A stretch of DNA of 37,276 bases from Flavobacteriales bacterium (lineage in GTDB: Bacteria; Bacteroidota; Bacteroidia; Flavobacteriales; UBA7430), in the NCBI GenBank assembly GCA_022425195.1, contig JAKMFX010000014.1, forward strand, positions 1 through 37,276. The letters run 5' to 3'. A model generated the notes under the pieces. That model was not told where the DNA came from. It saw nothing but the letters and a program-made list of their open reading frames with translations, and made no database searches. The translations under genes were made by a program, and so were the position numbers. This document shows positions 7,697-16,396 of this stretch, piece after piece (the first letter of the stretch is position 1; each line of letters begins with the position of its first letter).

Positions 7697-9615
7697 AAAA
7701 AAGATTAACTTTTTTAATTGCATTATTCACTTTATCTACTGCCTTCGCACAGATATACAATCCAGTGCAATGGAGTTTTGAGCTTGAAGTTATAGACCAA
7801 AATGAAGTTGATTTTATTGCTAAAGCTACGATAGAAGAGGGGTGGCATATGTATTCCCAAGATGTTGAGGGCGGACCTGTCCCTACATCTTTCACCTTTT
7901 TTGAGCAAGATAAAATTGAGTTGAAAGGAACTGTAGAGGCACAAAAGGCTGCTCATGAGGAGTACGACTCGAACTTTGATGCTGTTTTAAAGTTTTTTGA
8001 CGGTAAAGTTAATTTTCGACAACGCATCAAGTTGCTGTCAAAAGATTCTGTTTTGCTGAAAGGAGAACTCGGTTTTATGGTGTGTAATGACGTGATGTGC
8101 CTACCCCCAGAATGGGTAGATATAAAGCTCATGTTGCCTCCTGCAGAACAGATCAGTCTTGCTGAAAAGGCAAAGGAGAAAGGACTTTGGAGCATCTTTT
8201 TTATCGCTTTCTTAAGTGGGTTTATCGCCCTCTTAACCCCTTGTGTTTTTCCAATGATACCGATGACGGTAAGCTTTTTCACTAAGCAGAGTAAGAACAA
8301 AGCCGCAGGGATCCGCAATGCCATGATTTATGGATTGTCCATTATTATCATTTATTTGGTGTTGGGAGTTGCTGTGTCAGCTATTTTTGGTGCCGACACC
8401 TTAAATAGTATGGCGACCAATGTTTACTTTAACATTGCTTTCTTTTTATTGCTGATATTTTTTGCGGCTTCCTTTCTTGGAGCTTTTGAAATTAGAATGC
8501 CCAATTCCTGGATTAACAAAGCCGATTCAGCTTCTGATAAAGGCGGTCTGATTGGAATCTTCTTTATGGCTTTCACCCTAGCTTTGGTTTCTTTTTCATG
8601 TACTGGACCAATTGTTGGGACTTTGCTCGTAGAGGCCGCCTCGGGAGGTTCTTATGTGGGACCTATTGCGGGTATGTTTGGCTTCTCTTTAGCCATTGCA
8701 TTGCCATTCACCTTATTTGCAGCCTTCCCGGGTTGGTTAAATTCTTTGCCAAAATCAGGAGGTTGGTTAAATTCAGTGAAAGTTGTTTTGGGCTTCTTGG
8801 AATTGGCTTTGGCTTTTAAATTCTTGTCGAATGCGGACTTGGTTATGCAGGCCCACTTGCTAGAGCGAGAAGTGTTTATAGCCATTTGGATCATCATTTT
8901 TGGTTTACTAACCCTCTATTTATTGGGCAAGTTGAAATTCTCTCACGATAGTGATTTGCCTTATATTTCAGTGTCTCGACTCTTTTTTGCTGTGCTTACT
9001 GGGGCCTTTACGATTTATATGATTCCAGGACTTTGGGGCGCTCCTTTAAAGCTCATCAACGCCTTTCCACCTCCAATGCATTATAGTGAGTCCCCTTATG
9101 GGGTAGGTTACACTCAAGCTGCAGTCTCCACTGATACACATGCGGAAGAGGACGGCCGACACTTGGGACCACAGGGAATTATGGTTTTTCATGATTATGA
9201 GCTTGGATTAGAACATGCTCGCAGCGTAAATAAACCTGTTTTACTTGATTTCACGGGATGGGCCTGTGTGAACTGTCGTAAAATGGAGGAGCAAGTTTGG
9301 TCGGATGCAGCGGTAAAACAAATTTTATCAGAAGAGCTTGTACTCATTTCTCTTTATGTTGATGAGCGAACTAAATTACCTGCATCTGAGCAATATGAAA
9401 CAACGATTGCTGGGAAAGTGAAAAAGGTCAGAACGGTGGGTGACAAATGGACGGTGATGCAAGCCGAACGCTACAAGATCAATTCTCAGCCATATTATTT
9501 AATTTTAGACCATGAGGAAAATGCTTTAACCGAAGCAGCAAATTACCAGGATCACGGAAGTGTAGATGTTTTTAAAGATTGGTTACAACGTAGTTTGTCA
9601 GCATTCAGTAATTAA
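7693..9615 (+). CDS. dsbD: Thiol:disulfide interchange protein DsbD
   Basis: 640 residues with the full DsbD three-part layout. DsbD carries electrons from cytoplasmic thioredoxin across the inner membrane to reduce periplasmic disulfide proteins. A signal peptide ends near AFA-Q20. The periplasmic alpha domain has the cysteine pair in CNDVMC (Cys131, Cys136). The eight-helix membrane domain begins near residue 160 and holds the two redox cysteines in TPCVFPMIP (Cys184) and SCTGPIVG (Cys303). The C-terminal thioredoxin-like domain has CVNC (525-528) in DFTGWACVNCRKMEEQVW. All six expected cysteines are present. The start overlaps the preceding stop as ATGA. Last gene of the pabB operon; no clear terminator follows, so read-through into gmhA is possible. 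Confidence 0.96.
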   Translation: MKKRLTFLIALFTLSTAFAQIYNPVQWSFELEVIDQNEVDFIAKATIEEGWHMYSQDVEGGPVPTSFTFFEQDKIELKGTVEAQKAAHEEYDSNFDAVLKFFDGKVNFRQRIKLLSKDSVLLKGELGFMVCNDVMCLPPEWVDIKLMLPPAEQISLAEKAKEKGLWSIFFIAFLSGFIALLTPCVFPMIPMTVSFFTKQSKNKAAGIRNAMIYGLSIIIIYLVLGVAVSAIFGADTLNSMATNVYFNIAFFLLLIFFAASFLGAFEIRMPNSWINKADSASDKGGLIGIFFMAFTLALVSFSCTGPIVGTLLVEAASGGSYVGPIAGMFGFSLAIALPFTLFAAFPGWLNSLPKSGGWLNSVKVVLGFLELALAFKFLSNADLVMQAHLLEREVFIAIWIIIFGLLTLYLLGKLKFSHDSDLPYISVSRLFFAVLTGAFTIYMIPGLWGAPLKLINAFPPPMHYSESPYGVGYTQAAVSTDTHAEEDGRHLGPQGIMVFHDYELGLEHARSVNKPVLLDFTGWACVNCRKMEEQVWSDAAVKQILSEELVLISLYVDERTKLPASEQYETTIAGKVKKVRTVGDKWTVMQAERYKINSQPYYLILDHEENALTEAANYQDHGSVDVFKDWLQRSLSAFSN

Positions 9616-9662
9616 ATTTCGGTTAAGGGTGTTTAATTTATTAATCAATTATCTCAGTAGGA

Positions 9663-10238
9663 ATGAACAGTATTCGTAAAGAATTTATAGAAGCACAAGA
9701 GGTTTTAGCTTCTTTCATTGCCAATGAAGAAAACATGGAGGCCATTGAATCTGCGGGTGCTTTAATTGTAAATTCCTTTAAAAGTAGAGGTAAGTTAATT
9801 ACTTGTGGTAACGGAGGTTCTATGTGCGATGCCATGCATTTTGCTGAAGAGCTTTCCGGACGTTACAGATCTGATAGACCTGCTTTGCCAGCAGTTTCTA
9901 TTTCCGACCCTTCTCACATTTCATGCGTTCTTAATGATTACGGTGCTGATGCTATCTTTTCACGCTATGTTGAAGGTGTGGGTTTTGAAGGTGACGTACT
10001 TATAGCCATTAGTACAAGTGGAAACTCAGCAAACGTTATTCAAGCGGCAAAAGTAGCTCGAGATAAAGGGATGAAAGTCATCGCCCTGACGGGGAAAACC
10101 GGAGGAGAGTTGGCATCGTATGCCGATGTCGAAATTAGAGCTCCTCACAGTGCATATGCCGATCGAGTTCAGGAAATCCACATCAAGGTAATACACTCTT
10201 TGATTCATTACATAGAGCAAAATTACTTCACCAAATAA
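9663..10238 (+). CDS. gmhA: Phosphoheptose isomerase (sedoheptulose 7-phosphate isomerase)
   Basis: 191 residues, a close match in length and pattern to E. coli GmhA as I recall it. It converts sedoheptulose 7-phosphate to D-glycero-D-manno-heptose 7-phosphate, the first step to ADP-heptose for the LPS inner core. It consists of a single SIS domain with [20 protein letters not shown] (48-67) and [11 protein letters not shown] (116-126). The zinc ligands of the E. coli enzyme (His61, Glu65, Gln172, His180) correspond to His59, Glu63, Gln170 and His178 here. The other heptose genes (hldE, gmhB) are not in the window. No TAnnTTTG box is visible in the 47-base gap after dsbD. It ends five bases from the convergent neighbour. 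Confidence 0.95.
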   Translation: MNSIRKEFIEAQEVLASFIANEENMEAIESAGALIVNSFKSRGKLITCGNGGSMCDAMHFAEELSGRYRSDRPALPAVSISDPSHISCVLNDYGADAIFSRYVEGVGFEGDVLIAISTSGNSANVIQAAKVARDKGMKVIALTGKTGGELASYADVEIRAPHSAYADRVQEIHIKVIHSLIHYIEQNYFTK

Positions 10239-10243
10239 TACGA

Positions 10244-10657
10244 TTAAACTTCTACTTCGTATACTTCAAACGTTAAATGTTGAGCGCTCTTGATGAGAAA
10301 TACTTTTTTCAGAAGCTTGCATATGACTTTTGCGGATTTTTCTGAGCCGCCTTCTAAGGGTAAGAAATAATAGGCCATTTCCTCATTGATGTCTTTTGCT
10401 GGGATGGAGTCAAATTTGAAATGAGAATGTGTGAATCGATCCAATGCATCTTTGTCTTTTTTGATGTCAAAGCATACGGCAAGAACAATTCCAAATTCTC
10501 CATTTTCTGCACGACACTCTTCAGCCATGTTTCTATTGATGACTTGGAGGGTTTCTACTTCTTTATGGAGAATAGAAATGAGAAAAGATTCGTTTTCTTT
10601 TCGGAATCCTGCCATGGCAATGTCCAGGACTTCTATAAGTTGTGAGGGTATGTTCAT
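10244..10657 (-). CDS. Unknown 137-residue protein coupled to meaB
   Basis: I do not recognise this protein. It has no signal peptide or membrane helix and is rich in charged residues, with a helical N-terminal half (about 1-50) and later short strands (FGIVLAVCFDIKKD, AQHLTFEVYEVEV). There are three cysteines (in EECRAE, AVCFDI and KVICKLL) but no metal-binding spacing. Its ATG overlaps the meaB stop codon as ATGA, so the two are probably translated in a coupled way and it is the last gene of ddl-meaB-this gene. Context therefore suggests a role beside MeaB or simple operon companionship; no function can be assigned from sequence. Coding status rests on the coupled start and the absence of any better frame. 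Confidence 0.75.
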   Translation of the reverse strand: MNIPSQLIEVLDIAMAGFRKENESFLISILHKEVETLQVINRNMAEECRAENGEFGIVLAVCFDIKKDKDALDRFTHSHFKFDSIPAKDINEEMAYYFLPLEGGSEKSAKVICKLLKKVFLIKSAQHLTFEVYEVEV

Positions 10658-11664
10658 GAGTTGTGAAATAATGAGATGAGTTGATTGGCCGCAACAAAAG
10701 GACTTATTTTACCTAATCTAACCTGCTTTTCAAGTCGAGTTAATTCTTTGTTTACCTTTTCATTTTCGTGAAAATATCTACCTAGTTGCTCTTGAATACT
10801 TTCATACAGCCAGAATTGGGCTTGATCGTTTCTTTTTTCTTGAAAAGTTCCCTTGAGGGTGCAATGGTTTATGTAGGTTGTGATGATTTCCCAGACTTCA
10901 GTAATTCCTTGGTTGTCTTGTGCAGAGCAATGCATTACCCTCGGAATCCAGTCGTTACTTTTGGGAGGGAAGAGGTGAATGGCTCTTTTGTAATTACTGG
11001 CAGCAATTTTACTCGGATTTAGATTTTCACCGTCGGCTTTAGTAATCGCAATGGCATCAGCCATCTCCATGATTCCTCTCTTAATGCCTTGCAGTTCATC
11101 ACCGGCTCCAGAAAGCATTAATAATAAGAAGAAGTCTACCATAGAATGGACGGCAGTTTCAGATTGCCCCACACCTACAGTTTCTATCATGATGACTTCA
11201 TAGCCCCATGCTTCGCAGAGTAATATGCTTTCTCGAGTTTTACGAGCCACTCCGCCAAGTGAGCCCGATGTTGGAGAAGGGCGAATGAATGCAAGTGGGT
11301 CTGTACTCAGATTTTCCATACGAGTTTTGTCACCCAAGATGCTTCCTCTACCTTCCTCACTACTTGGGTCAATGGCCAATACAGCTACTTTTTTCCCTAA
11401 AGAGGTAATGTATTTCCCGAAACGCTCTATGAATGTGCTTTTTCCTACCCCGGGAACCCCCGTGATCCCTATGCGAATGGATTTCCCAGTTTTAGCCGTA
11501 ATGTGCTCTAAAAGCTCTTGTGCAAACTCCTGGTGAATGGGTTTTGTACTTTCTACCAATGTGATGGCTTTACCTAACATACCGATGTCTCCATCAGTCA
11601 TCCCTTGAGCGTATTCTTCAAGGTTGAACTCTTTTTTTTTGAGTATTTTTTTAGGCTTGATCAT
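10654..11664 (-). CDS. meaB: MeaB/ArgK-type G3E GTPase, methylmalonyl-CoA mutase chaperone
   Basis: 336 residues, the standard length. MeaB guards adenosylcobalamin-dependent methylmalonyl-CoA mutase: it gates cofactor loading and protects the enzyme from inactivation. Motifs: Walker A GVPGVGKST (69-77); AIDPSS followed by GRGSILGDKTRM, the switch I region characteristic of MeaB/ArgK; the Walker B-like region ETVGVGQSE (switch II); and the base-specificity motif TKADGEN. A helical C-terminal dimerisation segment follows. No mutase subunit gene is in the window, so the partner must be encoded elsewhere. It overlaps ddl by 14 bases upstream and the unknown 137-residue gene by four downstream. 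Confidence 0.94.
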   Translation of the reverse strand: MIKPKKILKKKEFNLEEYAQGMTDGDIGMLGKAITLVESTKPIHQEFAQELLEHITAKTGKSIRIGITGVPGVGKSTFIERFGKYITSLGKKVAVLAIDPSSEEGRGSILGDKTRMENLSTDPLAFIRPSPTSGSLGGVARKTRESILLCEAWGYEVIMIETVGVGQSETAVHSMVDFFLLLMLSGAGDELQGIKRGIMEMADAIAITKADGENLNPSKIAASNYKRAIHLFPPKSNDWIPRVMHCSAQDNQGITEVWEIITTYINHCTLKGTFQEKRNDQAQFWLYESIQEQLGRYFHENEKVNKELTRLEKQVRLGKISPFVAANQLISLFHNS

Positions 11665-12634
11665 TCGTAAACATGTTTTCTATAGAGAGGCTAAAAAGCT
11701 CTTTCAGACTCATGCCGATGCAATGTGCTTGTTGAGGGATGATACTTTCTTCCGACAAACCGGGGATGGTATTGATTTCTATCAAATAGGCCTGGTGGTT
11801 TTCAATGATGTAATCCATACGGACCATGCCTTTTAAGTTAAGTGTTCGATAAATCGTTTTACTGATCGATTGCACTTGATTGCGATTGTCATCACTAATT
11901 CTAGCCGGGGTAATTTCTTCTGCTTTTCCTTCGTACTTGGCCTGGTAATCAAAAAAGTCATTTTCTGAGGCTATTTCTGTCAGCGGAAGCGCAATAAGGT
12001 CCCCATTTTTTTCAATCACCCCAGAGGTGACCTCAACACCATTTACAAAAGCTTCTATGATGACTTGATTGTCGTGTTCAAAAGCCTTGTTTATGGCTTC
12101 ATCCCATTGTGAATTTTGGGAAACTTTAGAGACGCCAAAGCTTGATCCAGCCCTGTTGGGCTTTACAAAGCAGGGGAGACCGATTTCTTTTTCAATGGAT
12201 TTAATGTCGAAGTTCACCCCTTTGTTGATGATTACCGCCTTAGCACTTGGGATTTGGAATTGTTTTAAGAGTGCATTGCACATAGCCTTGTTAAAGGTGA
12301 TGGCAGATTCAAAACTTCCGCAGCAATTATAGGGGATGTTCAACAAGTCAAAATAACCTTGCAAAACCCCATCTTCACCGGGTGTCCCGTGAATGGCCAT
12401 AAAGATGCCGTCAAAAGTTGTTTTTTCTCCTTTAGATGTAAATGAAAAGTCATTCTTATCTATGGTATACTTTTGCCCATCCAGCGTAGCATGCCAGTCA
12501 GAGCCTTCTATGTGGACGAGGTAAGGGGAGAATTTTTTGGTGTCAATATGCTGGTAAACAACATCTGCACTTTTAAGAGAAATGTCTATTTCTGAGGAGT
12601 CTCCCCCTCTGAGTATGGCTATTTTTTTCTTCAT
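11651..12634 (-). CDS. ddl: D-alanine--D-alanine ligase
   Basis: 327 residues of the ATP-grasp family. Ddl makes the D-Ala-D-Ala dipeptide that ends the peptidoglycan stem peptide. Visible blocks: the N-terminal GGDSSEIDISLKSA (a variant of the usual GGxSxEHxVSxxSA signature); the HGTPGEDGVLQGYFDLLNIP loop; the ATP-grasp core CFVKPNRAGSSFGVSKV; EAFVNGVEVTSGV; and the metal/substrate region RMDYIIENHQAYLIEINTIPG. The 'EID' in place of the common 'EHE' in the first signature is a modest deviation. First gene of a minus-strand operon with meaB; the 61-base gap to the lptD stop codon contains no exact TAnnTTTG box, so read-through from lptD is possible. Confidence 0.94.
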   Translation of the reverse strand: MKKKIAILRGGDSSEIDISLKSADVVYQHIDTKKFSPYLVHIEGSDWHATLDGQKYTIDKNDFSFTSKGEKTTFDGIFMAIHGTPGEDGVLQGYFDLLNIPYNCCGSFESAITFNKAMCNALLKQFQIPSAKAVIINKGVNFDIKSIEKEIGLPCFVKPNRAGSSFGVSKVSQNSQWDEAINKAFEHDNQVIIEAFVNGVEVTSGVIEKNGDLIALPLTEIASENDFFDYQAKYEGKAEEITPARISDDNRNQVQSISKTIYRTLNLKGMVRMDYIIENHQAYLIEINTIPGLSEESIIPQQAHCIGMSLKELFSLSIENMFTNDQA

Positions 12635-12695
12635 CTAAAGAGAGCTAAAACGAAATTTTCAATACGGTCTTTCAAACTCTAATTCACTAAGTTAC

Positions 12696-15191
12696 CTAAA
12701 AGTCTAAGAAACTCATACGTTTGTTGAGTTTTAAATCTTGAAGGATGCTAGACTTTACATTGATGCTCAAATTGTAACTCTGTCGGTATCCAAAGGGAAT
12801 CCAGTTGAATCTCAACTCCCAGCAGTGCAAGTCTCTGTAGAAGTCCAGCGATGTGTATGATATTTCTTGTGAATCGAAATCATAACCAGATCTAAATCCA
12901 ATTTTCCACTTTTCTGTCAAACGAACGTTTCCTCTTACATTGAATGTTTGACGAATGAACTTCTCGACGGACGGTTTTCTGTAGCTGTATTTATAATCCA
13001 TGCTGATGTCCCATGGGATGTTGAAGTCTACATAATCATCTGCGTAATCCTGAATCATGTTCCATTGCTCTTTAGGAATGTTCTGTGAGACATTTGATTT
13101 CGTGGGTTGATATGAGCTTTTAAAACTCCAATTCACAGAGAAATTGAAATGGGTCAATCTCCCCAATGAGGCATTGTCTTTCCATACGTATTTGTGGATC
13201 GTATTTCCATTTTCATCCAATTGGTAGGGGTTCAGATTCCCACTGAACTTGATGTTTAGTTTTGGAATCAATTCAGACCTTCCAGAAAAACTAAAGTTGG
13301 AGAGGTTAAATGAATCGACAGCGAGATTGTAATTCCCTCTAAAGCTCAAGTTTTTGAACAAGGCAATTTTCTTGTATTCAGTGATGCTATCGTTCTTCGA
13401 TTTAATCTTCATTTCTAAATTGTTGTCGATTCCTAAACTGATATTACCAGATTTACCCATAGGTGCACTGCTATAGATGTTTTCGGAATAGTAAGAGTAC
13501 AGTTGTTCATTTCCCAGCGAGTCTATCACTGTACGATTGTAGTACCCCCACTTTTCATCACTAAAGTCGGGTCTGTAGTTAAAGGAAATGCTAGGGCTTA
13601 GGACGTGTCTGATGCTTTTTATTCTTTTAGATTCAATGGGGTAAAGCCCATAAATCTTGGTGTTTAAACGAATGCTTGTGTTAAAGTCTCTTACCGCATA
13701 CATGCCCCCAACGGTATCATTCTGTAGGCTGTTTTGACCTTCATCCCAAGATTTTTCAATTCGGTCGAAATACCACCTTTCGGTATAATTTGCAGAGGGA
13801 CTTAGATTAAAATGTTTAAAAACTTTGAAGGAACTGCTGATGGGTATTCGATGCTTTATACCGTATCTCATGTCCTTAAGTGTTTGAGATGTAAACAACA
13901 AACTGTCTATCGTTTCGATTTGATTTTTTGCTTGTACGTTGTAGCTTAGACTAATTTTTTCATACCATTTTTGCTTTCCTATAAGGTCTTTTCTTTTGAA
14001 GGGATGTATTCGATTTACATTGAATCCCAGGTCGGGTAGGCTTAGACTGATGGAATTATTTAGGGTGTTTTGACTGTGCCTAAGGTTTGCGGAAAGGTTG
14101 AATGGCTTGTCAATCCATGAGTAGCTATAGGAGACGTTGGAGCTCAAGGTATTTTTCAAGTAGTCGTTACCTCGATAGGCATTCATGCGATTGAAGCTGC
14201 TAGATCCGGCATTTACTTTTGCGCTAAAGCGTCTGTTAGGGTGTGCTTTTGGATCTTGTGCGTGCGTCCAATTGATGAAGAAGTCTCGTTGATCTTCGAA
14301 GTTGGATAATCCTTTTTCTCCCAGTAAGTTTTTAGAGTAACTTAAGCTAAAGTTTCCTTTATATGCATAGCGTTTTTTGTAGACACTTTGACTTTTCAAC
14401 TTCCATGATCCACGGGTGTAAATGTCCCCTCTCAATGCCAAATCTACATGGTCATTTAGGGCAAAATACCAGCCTCCATCTCTAAAATAGTATCCACGAT
14501 TAATAGAGCTCCCGTACGAGGGCATAAGAAAGCCCGAGCTCTTTTCATTCTCCATCGGGAAAAACCCGAAAGGGATGTATAGCGGCGTTGGAATGTCAGC
14601 AATGACTAGGTTTGCGGGTCCAGTAACGATCTTATTGTTGGGAATGATTTTGAGTTTTTTTGCGCTGATGAAGAAATGAGGGTGTTCATGGGAACAGGTC
14701 GTGTATTTACTTTCTTGAATAAACATGGAGTTATCCGCCTGTTTTTTGAGTTGCTGACCATGGATATAACCCTCGCCATCTTGCGTCCGCATGCCTTTTA
14801 TTTTCCCCTTTTTACTTTTGAAATTGTAGAGAATGCTTTCGCAATGATATGTTTTCCCTTTTTCTTTGAAAATGGGTTGGCCAAAAATCAGACCTGTACT
14901 GTCGGTTTCTCCCATGGCATATACCGTATTATCTTGCCAGTTGAGGATGATGTATTCGGCCTGAAGTTCAATGTCTTCATAGTTTACTTGAGCGTTGTGG
15001 TACAGGTGAACTTTTTTTCCTTCCAGGTCTACAATGCTAGAGTCCTGAGCGAAATAAGTGATGTCAGAGCTTAAGAAGCTTGACTTTGTGGAGGTTGAGT
15101 CTTCAGATGTCTGCTGAGCTGAGGTCTCCAAAAACACAAAAATCCATAGGATTAGAGTTAAAAAGAGACTATGTTTAAACTTTGCTGACAA
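12696..15191 (-). CDS. lptD: LPS-assembly outer-membrane protein LptD (Bacteroidota type), TTG start
   Basis: 831 residues. LptD is the outer-membrane barrel that, with LptE, inserts lipopolysaccharide into the outer leaflet. A signal peptide (hydrophobic residues about 8-24, cleavage near TSAQ) leads into an OstA/LptA-like jellyroll (about 40-190, with the TTCSHEHPHFFISAKKLKI segment typical of LptD). A long beta-barrel domain of alternating aromatic/polar strands follows and ends in Phe, the usual terminal residue of outer-membrane barrels. There is no ATG: an in-frame TAA lies six codons before the TTG at 15191 and the next Met is well inside the mature protein, so TTG is the only start that keeps the signal peptide. 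Divergent to the amidase gene with very close promoters. Confidence 0.93.
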   Translation of the reverse strand: MSAKFKHSLFLTLILWIFVFLETSAQQTSEDSTSTKSSFLSSDITYFAQDSSIVDLEGKKVHLYHNAQVNYEDIELQAEYIILNWQDNTVYAMGETDSTGLIFGQPIFKEKGKTYHCESILYNFKSKKGKIKGMRTQDGEGYIHGQQLKKQADNSMFIQESKYTTCSHEHPHFFISAKKLKIIPNNKIVTGPANLVIADIPTPLYIPFGFFPMENEKSSGFLMPSYGSSINRGYYFRDGGWYFALNDHVDLALRGDIYTRGSWKLKSQSVYKKRYAYKGNFSLSYSKNLLGEKGLSNFEDQRDFFINWTHAQDPKAHPNRRFSAKVNAGSSSFNRMNAYRGNDYLKNTLSSNVSYSYSWIDKPFNLSANLRHSQNTLNNSISLSLPDLGFNVNRIHPFKRKDLIGKQKWYEKISLSYNVQAKNQIETIDSLLFTSQTLKDMRYGIKHRIPISSSFKVFKHFNLSPSANYTERWYFDRIEKSWDEGQNSLQNDTVGGMYAVRDFNTSIRLNTKIYGLYPIESKRIKSIRHVLSPSISFNYRPDFSDEKWGYYNRTVIDSLGNEQLYSYYSENIYSSAPMGKSGNISLGIDNNLEMKIKSKNDSITEYKKIALFKNLSFRGNYNLAVDSFNLSNFSFSGRSELIPKLNIKFSGNLNPYQLDENGNTIHKYVWKDNASLGRLTHFNFSVNWSFKSSYQPTKSNVSQNIPKEQWNMIQDYADDYVDFNIPWDISMDYKYSYRKPSVEKFIRQTFNVRGNVRLTEKWKIGFRSGYDFDSQEISYTSLDFYRDLHCWELRFNWIPFGYRQSYNLSINVKSSILQDLKLNKRMSFLDF

Positions 15192-15207
15192 AAGTGAATT
15201 TTCTTTT

Positions 15208-15215
15208 TATTTTTG
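15208..15215 (+). promoter_or_regulatory. -7 box for the amidase gene
   Basis: TATTTTTG matches TAnnTTTG exactly, with TTTG at 15181-15184 upstream (23-base spacer). The predicted transcription start is near 15220, 39 bases before the GTG start. The box lies inside the leader of the divergent lptD mRNA. Confidence 0.5.
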
Positions 15216-15230
15216 TTTTGGCTAATTAAG

Positions 15231-15238
15231 CAAAACTA
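15231..15238 (-). promoter_or_regulatory. -7 box for lptD
   Basis: On the minus strand this reads TAGTTTTG, an exact TAnnTTTG match. The predicted start is near 15226, about 35 bases before the lptD TTG. No clear -33 TTG is seen. It faces the amidase box with only 15 bases between them. Confidence 0.42.
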
Positions 15239-15258
15239 ACTAAAAAAAGCCACCTGTA

Positions 15259-16365
15259 GTGAAACGAATTGTAGCGATATTTCTTGTACTCTATTCTTTG
15301 CCCGTCTGGTCGTATTTATTTTCTTCAGATTACAGTACAGCAGTTAATAAGGTCATCATTGATGCCGGTCATGGAGGTAAAGATCCCGGAAACTTGGGGA
15401 CAGGAAGGTATGCTACTCAGGAGAAAGATATTACGCTTGATGTGGCATTGAAATTAGGAGGGTATATAGAAGAAAATATGCCAGATGTAGAAGTTGTGTA
15501 TACGCGTGACAAGGACAATTATCCACAACTGTATGAGCGCACCGCATTGGCGAATCGAGAAAAAGCCGATTTGTTTATCTCTATACATTGTGATGCGTTC
15601 ACAGACTCACGAGCACATGGCTGTTCTTCTTTTGTGGTGGGGATGAACCACGGAAAACAGTCTCGAGTGGCGATTAAAGAGAATCCCGTTATCCTTACAG
15701 AAGAGGATAAATTGAATTACGGTAATTTTGACATTCAGAGCCCTGAATATCAGATTGAGGTTTCTTTATACCAGAAGATGTATGAGAAAAACAGTCTTCT
15801 TTTTGCAGATAAAATTCAAACGCAGTTTAGAGAAAGAGTAAATCGAAGAGATCGAGGAGTTAAGCGAGAACCCTTGTATGTTACAAGTCGAGTCGCTATG
15901 CCTTCTGTTCTTGTGGAATTGGGGTTTCTCACGAACCCTAAAGAGGAAGACTTTTTAAACACATCCAAGGGAAAGACTTATATGGCCTCTGCACTTTACA
16001 GGGCATTTAAAGAGTACAAAAGTGAGCAAGAAGGGGTGATTAAAGATGTAAAACAGATTCGACAAGTTGTTTCGAATGACGTTCCTTTAATCGATAGAAA
16101 ACTCTCGGATGCTACATATTTGACGGTACAAGTTTTCACTTCTTCAAGCCAATTGGACAAAGAATCTCTCAATAATTTAGACGGCACGTTCTATATCGTT
16201 GAAGGCGGTGTATATAAGTATTTTAGCGGGCGTTATCGTGATATTGCTGAGGTTAAGTCACACCAAAAAGAACTTGTAAGTCGGGGGCTTAAAGATTGTT
16301 TTGTGGTGGGCGTTCACAATAATGTGAAGGTGGGCGTTCCTGAGGTGCTGGAACTCCTTAAATAA
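15259..16365 (+). CDS. N-acetylmuramoyl-L-alanine amidase with C-terminal SPOR-like domain
   Basis: 368 residues, GTG start (an in-frame TAA six codons upstream excludes anything longer, and no ATG lies near). The N-terminus is a signal peptide or anchor (about 1-20). The amidase_3 domain (about 31-255) is a zinc enzyme that cuts the bond between muramic acid and the stem peptide during cell separation or wall turnover. The zinc and catalytic residues are visible: His38 in DAGHGG, Glu55 in QEKD, His110 in SIHCD, and Glu220 in LVELGFL. The last ~80 residues (YLTVQVFTSSSQLD...YKYFSGRYRDIAEVKSHQKEL...GLKDCFVVG) look like a divergent SPOR fold, which in other proteins binds denuded septal glycan. 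It is followed 31 bases later by the MCE gene with its own candidate promoter. Confidence 0.93.
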   Translation: MKRIVAIFLVLYSLPVWSYLFSSDYSTAVNKVIIDAGHGGKDPGNLGTGRYATQEKDITLDVALKLGGYIEENMPDVEVVYTRDKDNYPQLYERTALANREKADLFISIHCDAFTDSRAHGCSSFVVGMNHGKQSRVAIKENPVILTEEDKLNYGNFDIQSPEYQIEVSLYQKMYEKNSLLFADKIQTQFRERVNRRDRGVKREPLYVTSRVAMPSVLVELGFLTNPKEEDFLNTSKGKTYMASALYRAFKEYKSEQEGVIKDVKQIRQVVSNDVPLIDRKLSDATYLTVQVFTSSSQLDKESLNNLDGTFYIVEGGVYKYFSGRYRDIAEVKSHQKELVSRGLKDCFVVGVHNNVKVGVPEVLELLK

Positions 16366-16369
16366 TTTG

Positions 16370-16377
16370 TATTTTTG
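16370..16377 (+). promoter_or_regulatory. Candidate -7 box for the MCE gene
   Basis: TATTTTTG, an exact TAnnTTTG match, lies five bases after the amidase stop codon and 19 bases before the MCE ATG. No convincing -33 TTG is seen at standard distance, so it may be only an internal booster promoter of the amidase-MCE-Fe-S transcription unit. Confidence 0.35.
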
Positions 16378-16396
16378 ATTAGACATTAATAGATAG

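Noticed and set aside
9616-9662. Possible promoter or riboswitch before gmhA
   Set aside because: The 47-base gap has no TAnnTTTG box and no stable hairpin that I can see.
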